Shown here piece by piece: positions 1 to 10,417 of a DNA stretch of 64,000 nucleotides. A model generated the notes under the pieces. The model ran no database searches. It was not told where the DNA came from and saw nothing but the letters and a program-made list of their open reading frames with translations. A program made the position numbers and the translations under genes. Source of the DNA: Isoetes taiwanensis (lineage: Eukaryota; Streptophyta; Lycopodiopsida; Isoetales; Isoetaceae); NCBI GenBank assembly GCA_021234155.1, contig JAJEKV010000033.1, forward strand, positions 13,957,422-14,021,421, written 5' to 3'. Each line of letters begins with the position of its first letter. Positions within the stretch are counted from its first letter, which is position 1.

Positions 1-1764
1 GATCGTCCAATGTTTGCATTCAGACGTTCCAATAAAGAACATGGTCCATTTCATATAGTGAAATTATTATTCTCTATTCAAGCCCTCATGAGGATGTGCA
101 ATGTAAGGTGGATGTGGGAAGGAAAAGCTAGAGTGGCGTGCATCTCATAGATCTGTTTGTCTCCAATGGATAGTAAAAATGCCATTCTTTTCTCGATATA
201 CGAAAGTATTGCTCTTGATTTAGCCAATAATATTCCCCTTTTTACTATGCCCTCAAAACTGAGTCCCCATTTATGCAATTAGATGAATTCATTTGAGCAC
301 GACCATGCCATTTTCAAGTGTATAGTATTCTCTTTAGTTAAAGAGATATTTGATTTAAAAACATGAGCATACGAGCATTTCAGCTCATATCTCTCTTGAC
401 ATAGTAAATTAAGGAACCCTCCCCATTATTTCTACAAGTATCTAAACATCCCCCTCGGGGCCCATTTTTTTTGCAGGAGCAACTTGAGGAGAGCATACAA
501 TGTAGAGACCCCATGTCTTTATACCCAAAACTAGGTATTGTATACATATTTTTGTTATTCATATGCTTGTTAATGTTTGTATTATTGTGTATTCATAATT
601 AAGTTTGGTGTTTATGTACATCTTATAGAGCAATTAGTCTTCAACAAACATTAAAAAATGATCTTTTACCCCTTTCAAAAAAAAAAAGGGGGAAGAGAGT
701 GAGAGAAAAAGAACTTGCATATCTCTATGCCTACAACAAATTCATAACCATGTGCCACTTCATATATAAAGGTTTCTAGTTGCTATTCACATTTGCTTCT
801 TCGCTTCTAATGCTACATTATTCTATGATCTGAGCAAGCCTTATAAATTGCAGGTTTTGGAATTGATTGAAGGATGAATCATGATAGATCAATGATGTAA
901 GGCTTTGGGTGGTTTAATTATTGATGTAAATAGTTTACATGATGACAACTTGTGCTTTGAATGTACAAAATGTGATACGCTCTGTTAAAAAAATAAAAGT
1001 CTTGTTCTCCAATTTTTTATCATAAGATTACTACATTTGTGAAAACAATACATTCATTTAGCTTCGTGAACTATTGTAAGAACTTGACAAGATCTTGTTA
1101 GTCTCTCTTAGAATGGAATGTGTTTACTTAAATTTTTACATCCATGAAGATCACATAACGTAATGCATCTAAAGCTACTGCACGTATGTGGAGCACTGTA
1201 TATGTCCCAACTAGTGCCTCCCACCTCAAGGAAGAACACACAGAGATAAGCGGGTGCCAGAAGTTAATGATTAGAATCAAGGCTATGACGACTAGGAATG
1301 ACCACTATCTCCCTCCCATCATGTCTTATTGTTCTGTCTCGATGACAATCAAACCATAGAACAATATTATTACTTGTATAGTCGCATAGCAACCCAGTAA
1401 ACTATATGCATTGGAAGGAGATTACAACAACCATCTTGATTGTCCTTAGGGTGCATTACCACCCGTGGTTAAGTTAAAAAATAGCTTGACCATTTTGATT
1501 GTCCCTAAGGTCCATTACCACCCGTGGTTGAGTTAAAAAATCTATTTTAATTGAATTTATGTTTGCACCGGTAGTTAAGTTAGCATATAGTAAAAATTGT
1601 AGTTAAGACTTAGCTCTAATTTTAAGCCAGAACAACTAACTAAAATCATCTTTGCACTGCCTTCAATTAAGTTAGTAAAGTTAACTAAAAGTTAACCAAA
1701 TCCAAAGATAACATTAAAAGTTAAAAAGATGTCGCTTTAAGGTTAGGTGAATGTGCTTATAATC
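1..1764. other. AT-rich spacer without a recognisable gene
   Basis: No reading frame here resembles a known protein. The DNA is AT-rich with homopolymer runs (for example the A run near 678-690). The last 350 bases are full of short words of the type agttaagtta and agttaact. The same kind of wording resumes after the LINE at 5250-5285, which supports the idea that the two flanks were contiguous before the LINE inserted. Confidence 0.7.
1431..1541 (+). repeat. Tandem duplication, two 52-bp units
   Basis: The unit at 1431-1482 is repeated at 1490-1541 with about five substitutions. Both copies share the core ccattaccacccgtggtt (with small changes) and end in gttaaaaaat. A weaker third echo, with caccggtagttaagtta, follows at about 1565. 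There is no coding potential. Confidence 0.8.
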
Positions 1765-1773
1765 TGTTATGCC
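1765..1773 (+). repeat. Left target-site duplication of the LINE (tgttatgcc)
   Basis: The nonamer tgttatgcc at this position is repeated exactly at 5227-5235, immediately after the A-rich tail of the LINE. The two copies bracket the whole inverted-plus-direct LINE structure, as expected for target-primed reverse transcription. Confidence 0.75.
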
Positions 1774-3143
1774 TTGTAGTGCAGTTTCCACTGTGTCTAA
1801 AATTATTGCACATTTATTCCTATTTAGCATAACACCAGATATGTATCCAAATCTTTCCATCATCTTGAGAAAATTTGGAAGGCTATTACAAAGGTGTCAT
1901 CAGCATATTGCATTAGGGAAAAAGCACCTTGATTACCTGGCAGTTGCAGACAATTAATGTCCCCTTTGCTTTGCATATGGGATACCAATTTGGTGACCAT
2001 CTCTGCTACTATTAGAAAAAGGTATGGAGCTAGGGGACATCCCTGTCTCACACCTCTTCTACATGGGAATTGTTCTGTAGGAGTGCCATTTATAATGAGT
2101 GCAGATGAGGCCATGACATTGAAACCATACACTTTCTGATATATTCTTGCAGATAATCCCAAATGATCCATTGCCTTCTCCAAGAACTGCCAACTAATTG
2201 TGTCATATGCTCTCTTGAAGTCTAGTTTGAGGAGCATGCAATTCTGACCAGATAGTTTATTCCAGTGAAGTCCTTCAATGCACCAATGTAGTTATCAAGT
2301 ATGTTTCTCTGAGGCAAGAAAGCTGACTGGCAGGGGTTGATGACCCTCATACGGCTGAGCTTTAAGCTGTTAGCCAGAATTTTTGCCCGCAACTTGTATG
2401 TGGTGTTGGTAAGGGAGATTGGTCTCCAATCACCAAAGTTTGCAGGATTGTCCACTTTTGGGATTAATGTGATGTGACCTGCATTTATGGCAGGGTGCAG
2501 GTACTTGGCTCTCTATGCTCCCTGAATGAACAAAATAATGTCTTCTTTTATCAATTCCCAAAACTCCATGTAGAATTCTGGCTGTAATCCATCAGGGCCT
2601 GGACTTTTCCCATGTGCCATTGATTGGAGTGTCTCCTTAATCTCTTTCTCCTCAGGAATTATGAGCATGTCCTCTTCCTCAATTTGTGGTCCTTTGGAAA
2701 TTTCTTCAAAGAACTTATCTATTTCCTTCTCTTCTATGTTATAGCTGCTGAAAAGGTTTTTATATTCATTGAGAAAGAAATTCTGAATTTCAGATTGACT
2801 ATGAAGAGTACTGCCATCATTCCCCTTAACCTGAATAATTCCATTGTTTAGAACCCTGCTCTTGGCCACTCTGAAGAAGAAGGCTGACCCTGCATCATCC
2901 ATCTCATTAATGTATTTGCATTTACTTCTGACTGCAAGACTCCTTGCCTCAGCTTCCTCAATGCATTTAACTTTAGATTCCAGCTCGAACTCCTTTTCTT
3001 GCCATGCAATGTTATCTTTACCTTGAATTTTCCTTATTTCTCTCATTGCTTCATAAATTTCCTGTTTCTCCTTTCTTTTTTTAATATTCCATTCTCTTCC
3101 CCATGTCTTAATCCAGCCTTTAATCTATTTAATCCTTTGAACA
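1774..3143 (-). pseudogene. LINE ORF2, reverse transcriptase part (inverted segment)
   Basis: Read on the minus strand, this is the central part of an L1-type ORF2. In order it holds a basic linker region (3143 to about 2880, with one stop), the N-terminal RT region (DEF-like block ending in GKSPGPDGL, about 2600), the fingers block with PISLTNTTYKL and the FLPQRNILDN motif (2455-2222), then LKLDFKRAYD, RRGVRQGCPLAP and the catalytic YADD (2237-1860). After YADD a frame change is needed to continue into an SGVMLNRNKC block that ends at 1774. Three frames are needed overall, so it is not translatable as one protein. The neighbouring direct segment carries the rest of the ORF. Confidence 0.9.
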
Positions 3144-4627
3144 AAGGTGTTCATGGTACATCAATTCTTGGGATTCCCCTAGCTCTGAATTCCTCTCTCC
3201 GAGGTTTATGGGAGCCAATCATTACTAGAATTAAAAAGAAATTAGGGATGTACTCCTCTTCCCTCTCTTTGGCTGGTAGAGTGCAAATTGCAAATGCTGT
3301 CATAAGCAGCACACATGTTTATTTTTCATCTGCTATAGTTGGAGACAAGGCTTCTTACAACAAAATTGAGGCAGCAATTAGGCAGTTTATCTGGCAAGGA
3401 GTGCACAAGGTAGCTTGGGAAGATCTCATCAAACCTAGGAAGGAAGGAGGGCTTGGTTGTAAAGAAAGCACTTGCTGCCAAAATGATATGGAGAGCCATT
3501 CATAATTCCTCGCCATCCCCTGCTATGAAATTGATTAGATATTGGATACAGGAGTCATACCCTGTAGGCAGTCACACTTTAAGACATGAACTTCCAGATT
3601 CAGCTTTCTTTCAATTCAATCCATGCCCAAATACATCCAATGTGCTGAGGAGAATGTTTGAAGCATGGAATACAGCTGCACTATGTTATAGGCCCCCAAT
3701 CCTTGATGCAAAATGCAAGGACATTCATTTCTTTTGGCATCCAGAGGTAACACAGCAACAATGACTGCTTGGCACTTAAACATCCACAGAAGTACATGCA
3801 ATGGCTGCAGGGATCAGGAAGATTGAAGATCTGAGGCATGGAGACTCTGCATGGAAGAAGTGGGAGGAAATAACATTAGTCACGAAAGGCTCACAGTTGG
3901 ATAAGGAAATTTATGAGCTTATCATGGATAAGGTGGGGAGCTATGAAGAATTGTGTGAGAGTTCAAACCAATGGCATTTAAAGGGTAAGGAAATGTATTC
4001 AGTGAGGGATATTTATAAAAGTCTGGTCACACATAAACCTTCCAAAGCTACACAACGAATTGTAGGAAAAAGAGATTAGCTACTATATGTGCTACTGGAT
4101 GGAAGAATTATACAGCAAACAAAATCAAAACTTTTGGTTGGCTGATTCTGCATCAGAGTTTGACCACAAATCATAGAAGAGCAAAATTTGACAGTGCTAT
4201 TTCTGAAATATGCCCCCTAGGGTGTGGAGAAATTGAGTCCTCTAACCATGTTTTCCTCTGCCCTAAGGTTCAGGAATTCTGGAGTTGGACTGCACAGGTT
4301 AATAAAGGAGCCCCTAGAGAATCAAGTATACTAGAGTTTCTGAATTCTGGCAACAGGTTACTCAATACTATTAGATCTTTATGTTGTTGGGCAATCTGGA
4401 AGCACAGAAACAGGACTGCTATTGAAAAGAAGGCTCCAAATTTGACTTGGTTAAAGCAGGTCTTTTTGAGCTCATTGATAGACTCATCCATTGCACACAA
4501 AGCAGCAAAAGGACAAAGCTATGACAAAGAATGGCATGCCATTGGCAAATTCCAAGGGTCACATAAATTTTGTGTGCTGAATCTAACTATTAATGATGTT
4601 TTACACAGGTGCAGTCAGGAGACTTAA
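3144..4627 (+). pseudogene. LINE ORF2, C-terminal zf-RVT part (direct segment)
   Basis: The plus strand begins with HGTSILGIPLA, the block that normally follows the RT thumb. It continues with SLAGRVQIANAV, QFIWQG and KPRKEGGLG, all typical of plant L1 ORF2. The frame shifts near 3450, and again around 3760-3800 and 4080. The zinc-binding zf-RVT end is visible at about 4150-4300 with CPLGCG, then SNHVFLCP followed by FW. Roughly five blocks in three frames recover the family order, so the copy is decayed. The role in a live element would be RNA binding and target-primed reverse transcription. Confidence 0.88.
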
Positions 4628-5226
4628 CAGAGTTGGTGCAGCTGAGAGGGAGATGGGAGTGGCATATGATTCTGATGACGAGTTCTCCACTCTCTCCAAG
4701 GGTGAGCAAGAAGACATGTTCATTCAGTTAAAGCAGGAAATGGTTCATGCCTCAGCCATCAAAAAAGTGCTCAACAGGCCAGAAGCATGGAGACACAACA
4801 ACCGAGACAGTATTTTATGAATTTATATCATAAGTGGGAGCAGAAAAGAGAAGATCATGTGTTAGTGTTGCTGGACTTCACCAACTACTCAGCAGATAAA
4901 CTTGATTTGCTGCTGAACATATTTGGGAGAAGAAGAGTTACAGATCTCACAATGCAAGACCTGATCGATGCTCAATAACTTTATGATCTCATTAACTTCT
5001 TCAAAACTGCTAGTACTATATCTCTGATGCATTTTGAGAATATTAGAAATCCAGGGCTATAGTGTTCCCTGATTTTTCTTTTTACATACTTCATTTCATA
5101 AGAAGTATGATGCTGATTTATATTATTTGTATCAAGTATACCTCTGTGGTGTACTACATGATGTAACTTTGAGTTATGAATACTAAGTTTCATCTTACCT
5201 TCAAAAAAAAAAATAAAAATAAAAAA
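4628..5226 (+). other. LINE 3' region with A-rich tail
   Basis: This region follows the zf-RVT end. Two overlapping open stretches (4593-4820 and 4787-4978) encode an acidic, charged sequence (DSDDEFSTLSKGEQ and similar) that I do not recognise. They could be the extreme ORF2 C-terminus or 3' UTR. The segment ends with an A-rich tract broken by single T's (5203-5226), which is the reverse-transcription start of the insertion. Confidence 0.55.
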
Positions 5227-5235
5227 TGTTATGCC
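5227..5235 (+). repeat. Right target-site duplication of the LINE (tgttatgcc)
   Basis: This is an exact copy of 1765-1773, directly after the A-rich tail. Confidence 0.75.
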
Positions 5236-5249
5236 ATTGGCTAACAGAT

Positions 5250-5652
5250 TAATTTAAGCTAGTTAAGTTATTTAATTGGAATTTGGTGTTTGGAAAGCTG
5301 GAGAAGATCCTGTTGACTATGAAATGATGATGGGATGACCCTTCCTCCGCCAGGCTAAGAGCATTCATTATTGGGCAACTGATCAACTTGTCATCGCAGA
5401 TGGCAACTTGACTGCAACTATGGATCTCGAAACGGGCAAGCTTATCTCGGTCGAGCATGCAGAGCCCTCACTTTCAGACAGTGATTCCGAAGAAGCTCAA
5501 AATATTTATCATGTTCAGGCTCCTCCTGCAGATCTACCTCTATCTTCTTACCCTGAGTATGCAGATCCTTGGGGTGAGATGACCCTTGATCAGGACCAGG
5601 CCGTGGCTGCTTTGCTAGACCCATACCTGGCTCCTTGCAATCGAATCCAGCG
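5250..5652 (+). pseudogene. Ty3-gypsy gag-pol fragment upstream of the copia insertion
   Basis: A plus-strand frame at 5408-5652 encodes an acidic linker (SLSDSDSEEAQ and downstream proline-rich text). It continues across the copia insertion into 10916-11107 in the same element. No zinc knuckle or protease aspartate motif can be pointed to. The assignment rests on position upstream of the RT and on continuity across the copia target site. Confidence 0.5.
5648..5652 (+). repeat. Target-site duplication CAGCG, left
   Basis: The five bases before the left LTR are cagcg, matching 10916-10920 directly after the right LTR. Five bases is the usual copia duplication length. Confidence 0.95.
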
Positions 5653-6150
5653 TGTTGGAATCAAAGACTTTGAGTCTGGGAATTGAACCCAGAGGAAAAA
5701 CCAGACACAATCTTCTCCCTTAACCCTCCTTTAAATCCACAAAGGATTTACCTGATCAAACCGAATTAAGACCCACAAAGGATTCCACACAGGACTGAAC
5801 TCTAATATCACACAGAACTGAAATATTATCACACAGAATCGAACTGCCTTTTATTACAGAGACCATCAAATAGCAAAAGATCAGCTTATCAACCTGCTCC
5901 AGCACCAAATCCGGCAGCATATAGGAGCTCCAAGATCGGATTCAGCAACAGACGCCGGCTTCACTAGATCCGGCCCAAAAATCTCACGTCAGCCGCGTTC
6001 CTGTTTTCCAAAAAACGTTTGAAATGTTCACCTGCGTATTTTCGTCTATCTTTTTCCCTTTTTTATATTTTTCTTCCATGCAAAATCCATGTCTAGATGT
6101 TAACCAGGTGTATTGATCAAATGCCACCACTTAGGCATGTAATTCCAACA
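5653..6150 (-). repeat. Copia 3' LTR
   Basis: The LTR is 498 bp, begins TGTTGGAATC and ends AATTCCAACA on the plus strand, giving TG...CA termini with a short terminal inverted repeat. It is the 3' LTR because the element reads on the minus strand and the purine tract abuts it. It is identical to the other LTR except at 5677. Confidence 0.97.
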
Positions 6151-6164
6151 ATCTCCCCCTCATG
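6151..6164 (-). other. Polypurine tract of the copia element
   Basis: The minus strand reads catgagggggagat directly before the 3' LTR. This run primes plus-strand DNA synthesis in LTR elements. Confidence 0.9.
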
Positions 6165-6165
6165 C

Positions 6166-7161
6166 CTAAGTGGTAATGTTTCCAATATCTTCTATTCCTA
6201 AATCCTTTTGAAATACCACAAATTTAGATTCTGATAAAGCTTTTGTAAGAATGTCAGCACACTGTACCTCAGTAGGTCTATACAAGACGTTTATTTCTCC
6301 ATTCTTCACTTGATCACGTACAAAGTGATTGTGTAGCTCAATATGCTTTGTTCTTTCATGTAAGACTGGATTCTTAGTCATGGCAATACAACTTGTACTA
6401 TCACAATATAATGGTGTTGCCCCTTCTTGAATAATTCCTAACTCTGCTAGAAGTCGTCTAAGCCAGATAATTTCTCTAGATGCAAGAGATACTGCTGCAT
6501 ATTCAGCTTCTGCTGTGGAAAGCGCAATAGAGGGTTGTTTCTTACTTTTCCAAGAAATAGCAGACCCTCCTAGCAAGCAGGCATATCCCGACCTTGATCT
6601 GCGAGTGTCTTGATCACCTCCCCAATCTGCATCTGCAAAGCCTTCAAGTAATAGACTTTGCAATCTTACACCATGTTCACGTCTGAATATAAGACCATAA
6701 TTCTGAGTGCCTTTCAAAAATCTTAAAATACGTTTTGCGCATTTCCAGTGGCCCTCACCAGGATTATTTAAAAATTGGCTCAACACGTTTACTCCATATG
6801 AAATATCAGGACGTGTACAAATTGATACATATTGAAGACACCCAATAAGCTCTCTATAAGGCCGATTCATCATGATATGCTCTTCTTCTTTTGTTTTGGG
6901 ACACATCTCAAAGCTGATTCTTTGCCCAGTTGCTACTGGAGTGCTTGCAGGCTTACACTCTATCATTCCAAATCTTTTAAGCATGCCTAAAATATTTCGT
7001 TTTTGAGTAATAGCTATAAATCCCTTCTCTTTATCTCTATAAATTTCCATACCTAATAACTGTTTAAGTTCTCCCAAGTCTGACATTTGAAATCTTTCCT
7101 TTAGAATATCTTTACAATGATTTAAGCAACCAATATCATTAGCGACCATTACGCTAATCAT
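6166..7161 (-). pseudogene. Copia RT thumb and RNase H (331 codons, intact stretch)
   Basis: This piece begins right after the YVDD break. It contains the RT thumb (LGELKQLLGMEI, RPDISYGVNVLSQF) and the Ty1-type RNase H, with DADWGGDQDTRRSRSGY, LSTAEAEYAA and the final HIELHNHFVRD and CADILTKAL blocks. It stops a few bases before the polypurine tract. The stretch is uninterrupted for nearly 1 kb, in keeping with the youth of the element. Confidence 0.92.
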
Positions 7162-7347
7162 CTACATAAACCGCAATTATGCAAAAGCATTCATCTTCCC
7201 TATAGATATAGACATTTCCATCCATATTTAATTGTTTAAACCCATGCGTTTTCAAATGATTGTCAATACATACATACATCGACGTGGAGCTTGCCTTAGG
7301 CCATACACGCTTTACTCGCAATTTCCACACCTTATCTCCATCAACCA
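7154..7347 (-). pseudogene. Copia RT middle part up to the catalytic YVDD
   Basis: A short frame ends in FCIIAVYVDD, the RT catalytic motif. Between about 7275 and 7325 the text runs briefly in another frame before returning, which indicates two nearby compensating indels. The stop directly after YVDD comes from a further one-base change. Confidence 0.88.
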
Positions 7348-8460
7348 TTATCCGGGAGGCTGCTCCATATAAATTTCTTCATCCAAGTCTGCATTTAGAA
7401 ATGCCGTGCAAACATCCATATGATGCAACTCTAAGTTGTGCATGTTAGCAGCAGCCATTATTGCCCTGACACTTGTTAATTTAACAATTGGGGAGAAAGT
7501 TTCATCATAATCAATACCTTCTTTTTGAGTAAACCCTTTCGCCACCAGTCTGGCTTTAAATTTCTGAGTTTGCCCATCTGGCCCCTGTTTAATTCTAAAA
7601 ATCCATTTATTTCCAACAACATTTCTGTTAGTAGGTCTGTCAACCAGTTTATACGTTCCTGTACGTTCAAAAGAGTTTAGCTCTGCATTCATTGCATCCT
7701 TCCATTTCTCGGAATCTAGACTTTCTATGGCTTCATTATAGTTGCTTGGAGTATCAATTTCTAACACAGACATAAGAGCAGGAATTACCTGTTCACCTTC
7801 CTCTCTTTCTTCTGTTTGTTCAATGACGCTTTTCCTAGTACTTCTTCCCGTCTCATCTCTTCCATATTGTGAAGTATCAAAAGATATCCCCTCTTTAAGT
7901 AACTCAGCTTCAGTCCTTCTCCTACGTCTTATTGTCTCTGGAGCTGGTTCCACTTCGTTATCAGTATGCTCAGACAACCCTTCCTGTTCAGCTTCTTCTT
8001 CTGCTTGATTGACAATTTCTCTTTCATCCTCATCATCAAAATAATCTATCGGTTCCCAGTTAACATCTTTATCTGCATCTTTATCTGCATCTCGATCCTG
8101 TTTATTAGTACTTAAAAGTCGATCTTTGTATAATATATTTTCAAAGAAAATGACATCTCGACTTATAATCACTGTCTTTTTATTTGGATCATAGAGCCTA
8201 TACCCTTTTGATTCCTTATCGTATCCAACAAAATATGTTTCTTTACTTCTATCATCCAATTTTGATATATTATCACCTATTACCTTTGAATATGCTAGAC
8301 AACCAAAAGCTTTAAAGTCTTTTACTGATTGACGTTTGCCGGCCCATAACTCATCTGGAACCTGACCATTTAAGGCTTTGCTTGAGATCTTATTTTGAAT
8401 ATAGAACGCGGTATTTGACTTACGCCCATAAAAGTTTGGAAGACACGCATGCTTTAACAT
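7348..8460 (-). pseudogene. Copia integrase C-terminus and RT N-terminal half
   Basis: The open frame of 370 codons begins inside the integrase, so the apparent start methionine is not a real start. It carries the integrase C-terminal block (SKVIGDNISKLDDRS, YFVGYDKESKGYRLYDP), then an acidic linker with a run of Asp/Glu at about 125-175. The RVT_2 reverse transcriptase follows (NKWIFRIKQ, KARLVAKGFTQKEGIDY, FSPIVKLTSVRAIMA) and ends in EIYMEQPPG. The frame breaks at this point. Confidence 0.92.
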
Positions 8461-8610
8461 AGCCCGAAATTTGCCTCCATTACCGATTCGATTCTTTCTT
8501 TACGGAGACGCCGATTCTCACTGAGGAGTACCTCTGCAAGTTAATTGCCTTTTGATTCCCGCTTCTAAACAAAATCTTTTTTAAACTTATTTGATAAGTA
8601 CTCTCCCCCC
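8461..8610 (-). pseudogene. Copia integrase core, destroyed by several small indels
   Basis: Between the gag-protease ORF and the next open frame, family-typical pieces appear in shifting frames. They include GIKRQLTCRGTPQ and a charged RKNR-type block that normally follows the second catalytic Asp. At least three small insertions or deletions lie in 150 bases, and stops occur in every frame. The DDE site is therefore not encoded in one frame. Confidence 0.85.
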
Positions 8611-10383
8611 TCATCTCGATCTTAAACATTTTAATTTAGCACCTGTTTCACGTTCTACTTCTGCAATATAGGCTTTAAATGAGTCGAACACTTGACTTTT
8701 ATGAGCTAAGAAGTACCACTTAGCTTTTCTTGTATAGTCATCAATAAATGACACAAAATAATATTTTCCACCAACACTTCTAACTCTCATAGGCCCACAT
8801 ACATCCGAATGCACTAGAGCTAATTTTTCATTTACTCGTTCACCCTTCAAGGGAAAAGGCTTTCTACTTTGTTTGCCCAACATACATCCATGACACAGAG
8901 CGTTTTCTTCACTATTATCTATAAAGTCCAAACCATCCAACAGCTTGTGTTTTCTCATAAAAATTATATTTTTCAAGTTTGTGTGACCTAATCTTTGATG
9001 CCATAATTCCATAGAGTTTTCCTTTCCAATTTCACTTGATAAAATGTTTATACTTCTAGGACAAAGCTCAAAACGATTTTCAATTCTTCTTGCATACAAT
9101 ACTATTTTTCCATTATCATGAACTATGCACATGTGCTTGTCAAACAAGACTTTATAATTTTTATCAACTAAATCTGCCACGGAGATTAAGTTTTTTATCA
9201 TCCCTGGTACGCACAATACATTATTAATGGTAATGATTTTCCCATCTTCTCCTACGAGTTCTAACACACCACAAGCTTCTACATTTTGTTTTTCTCCATT
9301 AGCCATACGCACACATCTGAGCTTACTAGTTTCAAGCTTTCTTAATATCTGTGCACTTTGCATCACGGATTTTTCAGCTCCAGAATCTATAACCACGGGG
9401 TTAGAAATATTTTTATGACATAAATTTGACAAAGCATATGATTTTACCTCCTCCTCTGGAATTTCTTCTGATACAGAACCTATAGTTGGCTTTGAAAAGG
9501 TAACACTCCTGGACGTACCTCTACTAGAAGACCCCCTAAAGCTTCCACGTCCTCTTCCCCTTTTTGTACACATATTGGCTAGATGACCAGCTCCTCCACA
9601 AGCATAGCATGAACGGCCTCTGATTCTAGTACAATTTGACTTAATATGTCCAGTTTCTCCACATCCATAACACGTTACATCCTTACTTCTGCCTCTTCCT
9701 CTCCCAAAATATAAAATATTATCTCCCCCTTGATCATAATTTCTTCTTGCCTCTCTTTGTGTAATTTCAGTCCTTGCAATACTTATAGCTTCTTCTTTAG
9801 TTCTAGCCATCGTACGAATCAAAGATGCAATATTTTCATCATATGCAGCAAATATATCTGAGATATAAAGAATTTTTGATTGAACAGAAAGAGGTGCAGC
9901 ACCTTCTAAATCCATAAATATTCCTTCCATTTTATCAAATAACTCAACTAGATCTTGACCACTTTCATATTTCAACATTCTCAGTTCTTGTTCCAATTTA
10001 TGTCTCTGAGATGCAGTTAACTGTTCAAATTCATTTAACAAATACTGCCACATATCTCGTGGATCCATATTATGAATTGAAGCTATAATACCATAACCAA
10101 GCTTCGAAATGATAATACCTTTTGCTTGAGCCAAATCTTTTGCAGCAGCCTTTGCAGCCTTTGCTGATTCTGCAGATGCCTCCACCTTTGACGATTCTCC
10201 AGCTTCATTCTTCATAGTTACACGCCTTTGCTTCTCAGTTTCTGTGAGAGGACGGACCAAATCCCACAGCCCCTCTGCTTCCAAAGCTTTCTCAACTTTC
10301 ATCTTCCATTCTTGAAAACCAGAGCCTCCTTTATACACCTTAACGTCAGCTAGAATAGAAGCAGCAATCTTATTAGATGCCAT
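8611..10383 (-). CDS. Copia gag-protease-integrase N-terminus (590 codons)
   Basis: The start codon lies 20 bases after the primer-binding site. Residues 1-230 form the UBN2-type Gag, with an Ala/Lys-rich stretch at 64-90. Two CCHC zinc knuckles follow (CYGCGETGHIKSNC at about 238-251 and CYACGGAGHLANMC at 259-272), embedded in RGRG-rich RNA-binding sequence. The aspartic protease motif VVIDSGAEKS is at about 330-339. The GAG-pre-integrase zinc site (WHQRLGH then CHGC) is at 461-500. The first integrase catalytic Asp lies in HSDVCGP (D527). The frame is lost at the end of this ORF, just where the second catalytic Asp is expected, so this is a broken start of a polyprotein normally over 1,200 residues. 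Confidence 0.93.
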   Translation of the reverse strand: MASNKIAASILADVKVYKGGSGFQEWKMKVEKALEAEGLWDLVRPLTETEKQRRVTMKNEAGESSKVEASAESAKAAKAAAKDLAQAKGIIISKLGYGIIASIHNMDPRDMWQYLLNEFEQLTASQRHKLEQELRMLKYESGQDLVELFDKMEGIFMDLEGAAPLSVQSKILYISDIFAAYDENIASLIRTMARTKEEAISIARTEITQREARRNYDQGGDNILYFGRGRGRSKDVTCYGCGETGHIKSNCTRIRGRSCYACGGAGHLANMCTKRGRGRGSFRGSSSRGTSRSVTFSKPTIGSVSEEIPEEEVKSYALSNLCHKNISNPVVIDSGAEKSVMQSAQILRKLETSKLRCVRMANGEKQNVEACGVLELVGEDGKIITINNVLCVPGMIKNLISVADLVDKNYKVLFDKHMCIVHDNGKIVLYARRIENRFELCPRSINILSSEIGKENSMELWHQRLGHTNLKNIIFMRKHKLLDGLDFIDNSEENALCHGCMLGKQSRKPFPLKGERVNEKLALVHSDVCGPMRVRSVGGKYYFVSFIDDYTRKAKWYFLAHKSQVFDSFKAYIAEVERETGAKLKCLRSR

Positions 10384-10403
10384 CTCCCTTTTAGACTCAA
10401 CTT

Positions 10404-10415
10404 GCTCTGATACCA
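10404..10415 (-). other. Primer-binding site for initiator tRNA-Met
   Basis: The minus strand reads TGGTATCAGAGC two bases after the 5' LTR. This is the standard plant primer-binding site complementary to the 3' end of tRNA-iMet. Confidence 0.95.
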
Positions 10416-10417
10416 GA

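Larger units (their letters stand above)
1774..5226 (+). mobile_element. 5'-truncated L1-like LINE with internal inversion (twin priming)
   Basis: The left part (1774 to about 3143) encodes the reverse transcriptase on the minus strand. The right part (about 3144 to 5226) encodes the downstream half of the same ORF2 on the plus strand and ends in an A-rich tail (5203-5226). The minus-strand part stops just after the RT palm/thumb region, and the plus-strand part resumes at the next expected block, so the two pieces are adjacent in LINE order. The endonuclease domain is absent (5' truncation). A 9-bp duplication, tgttatgcc, flanks the unit at 1765-1773 and 5227-5235. This is the known twin-priming arrangement of L1 insertions. 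Frame breaks show that the copy is dead. Confidence 0.9.

Noticed and set aside
3120-3505. A separate gene starting at the ATG at 2999
   Set aside because: The first 45 codons are the reverse complement of the inverted LINE part; the LINE junction near 3143 explains the frame.
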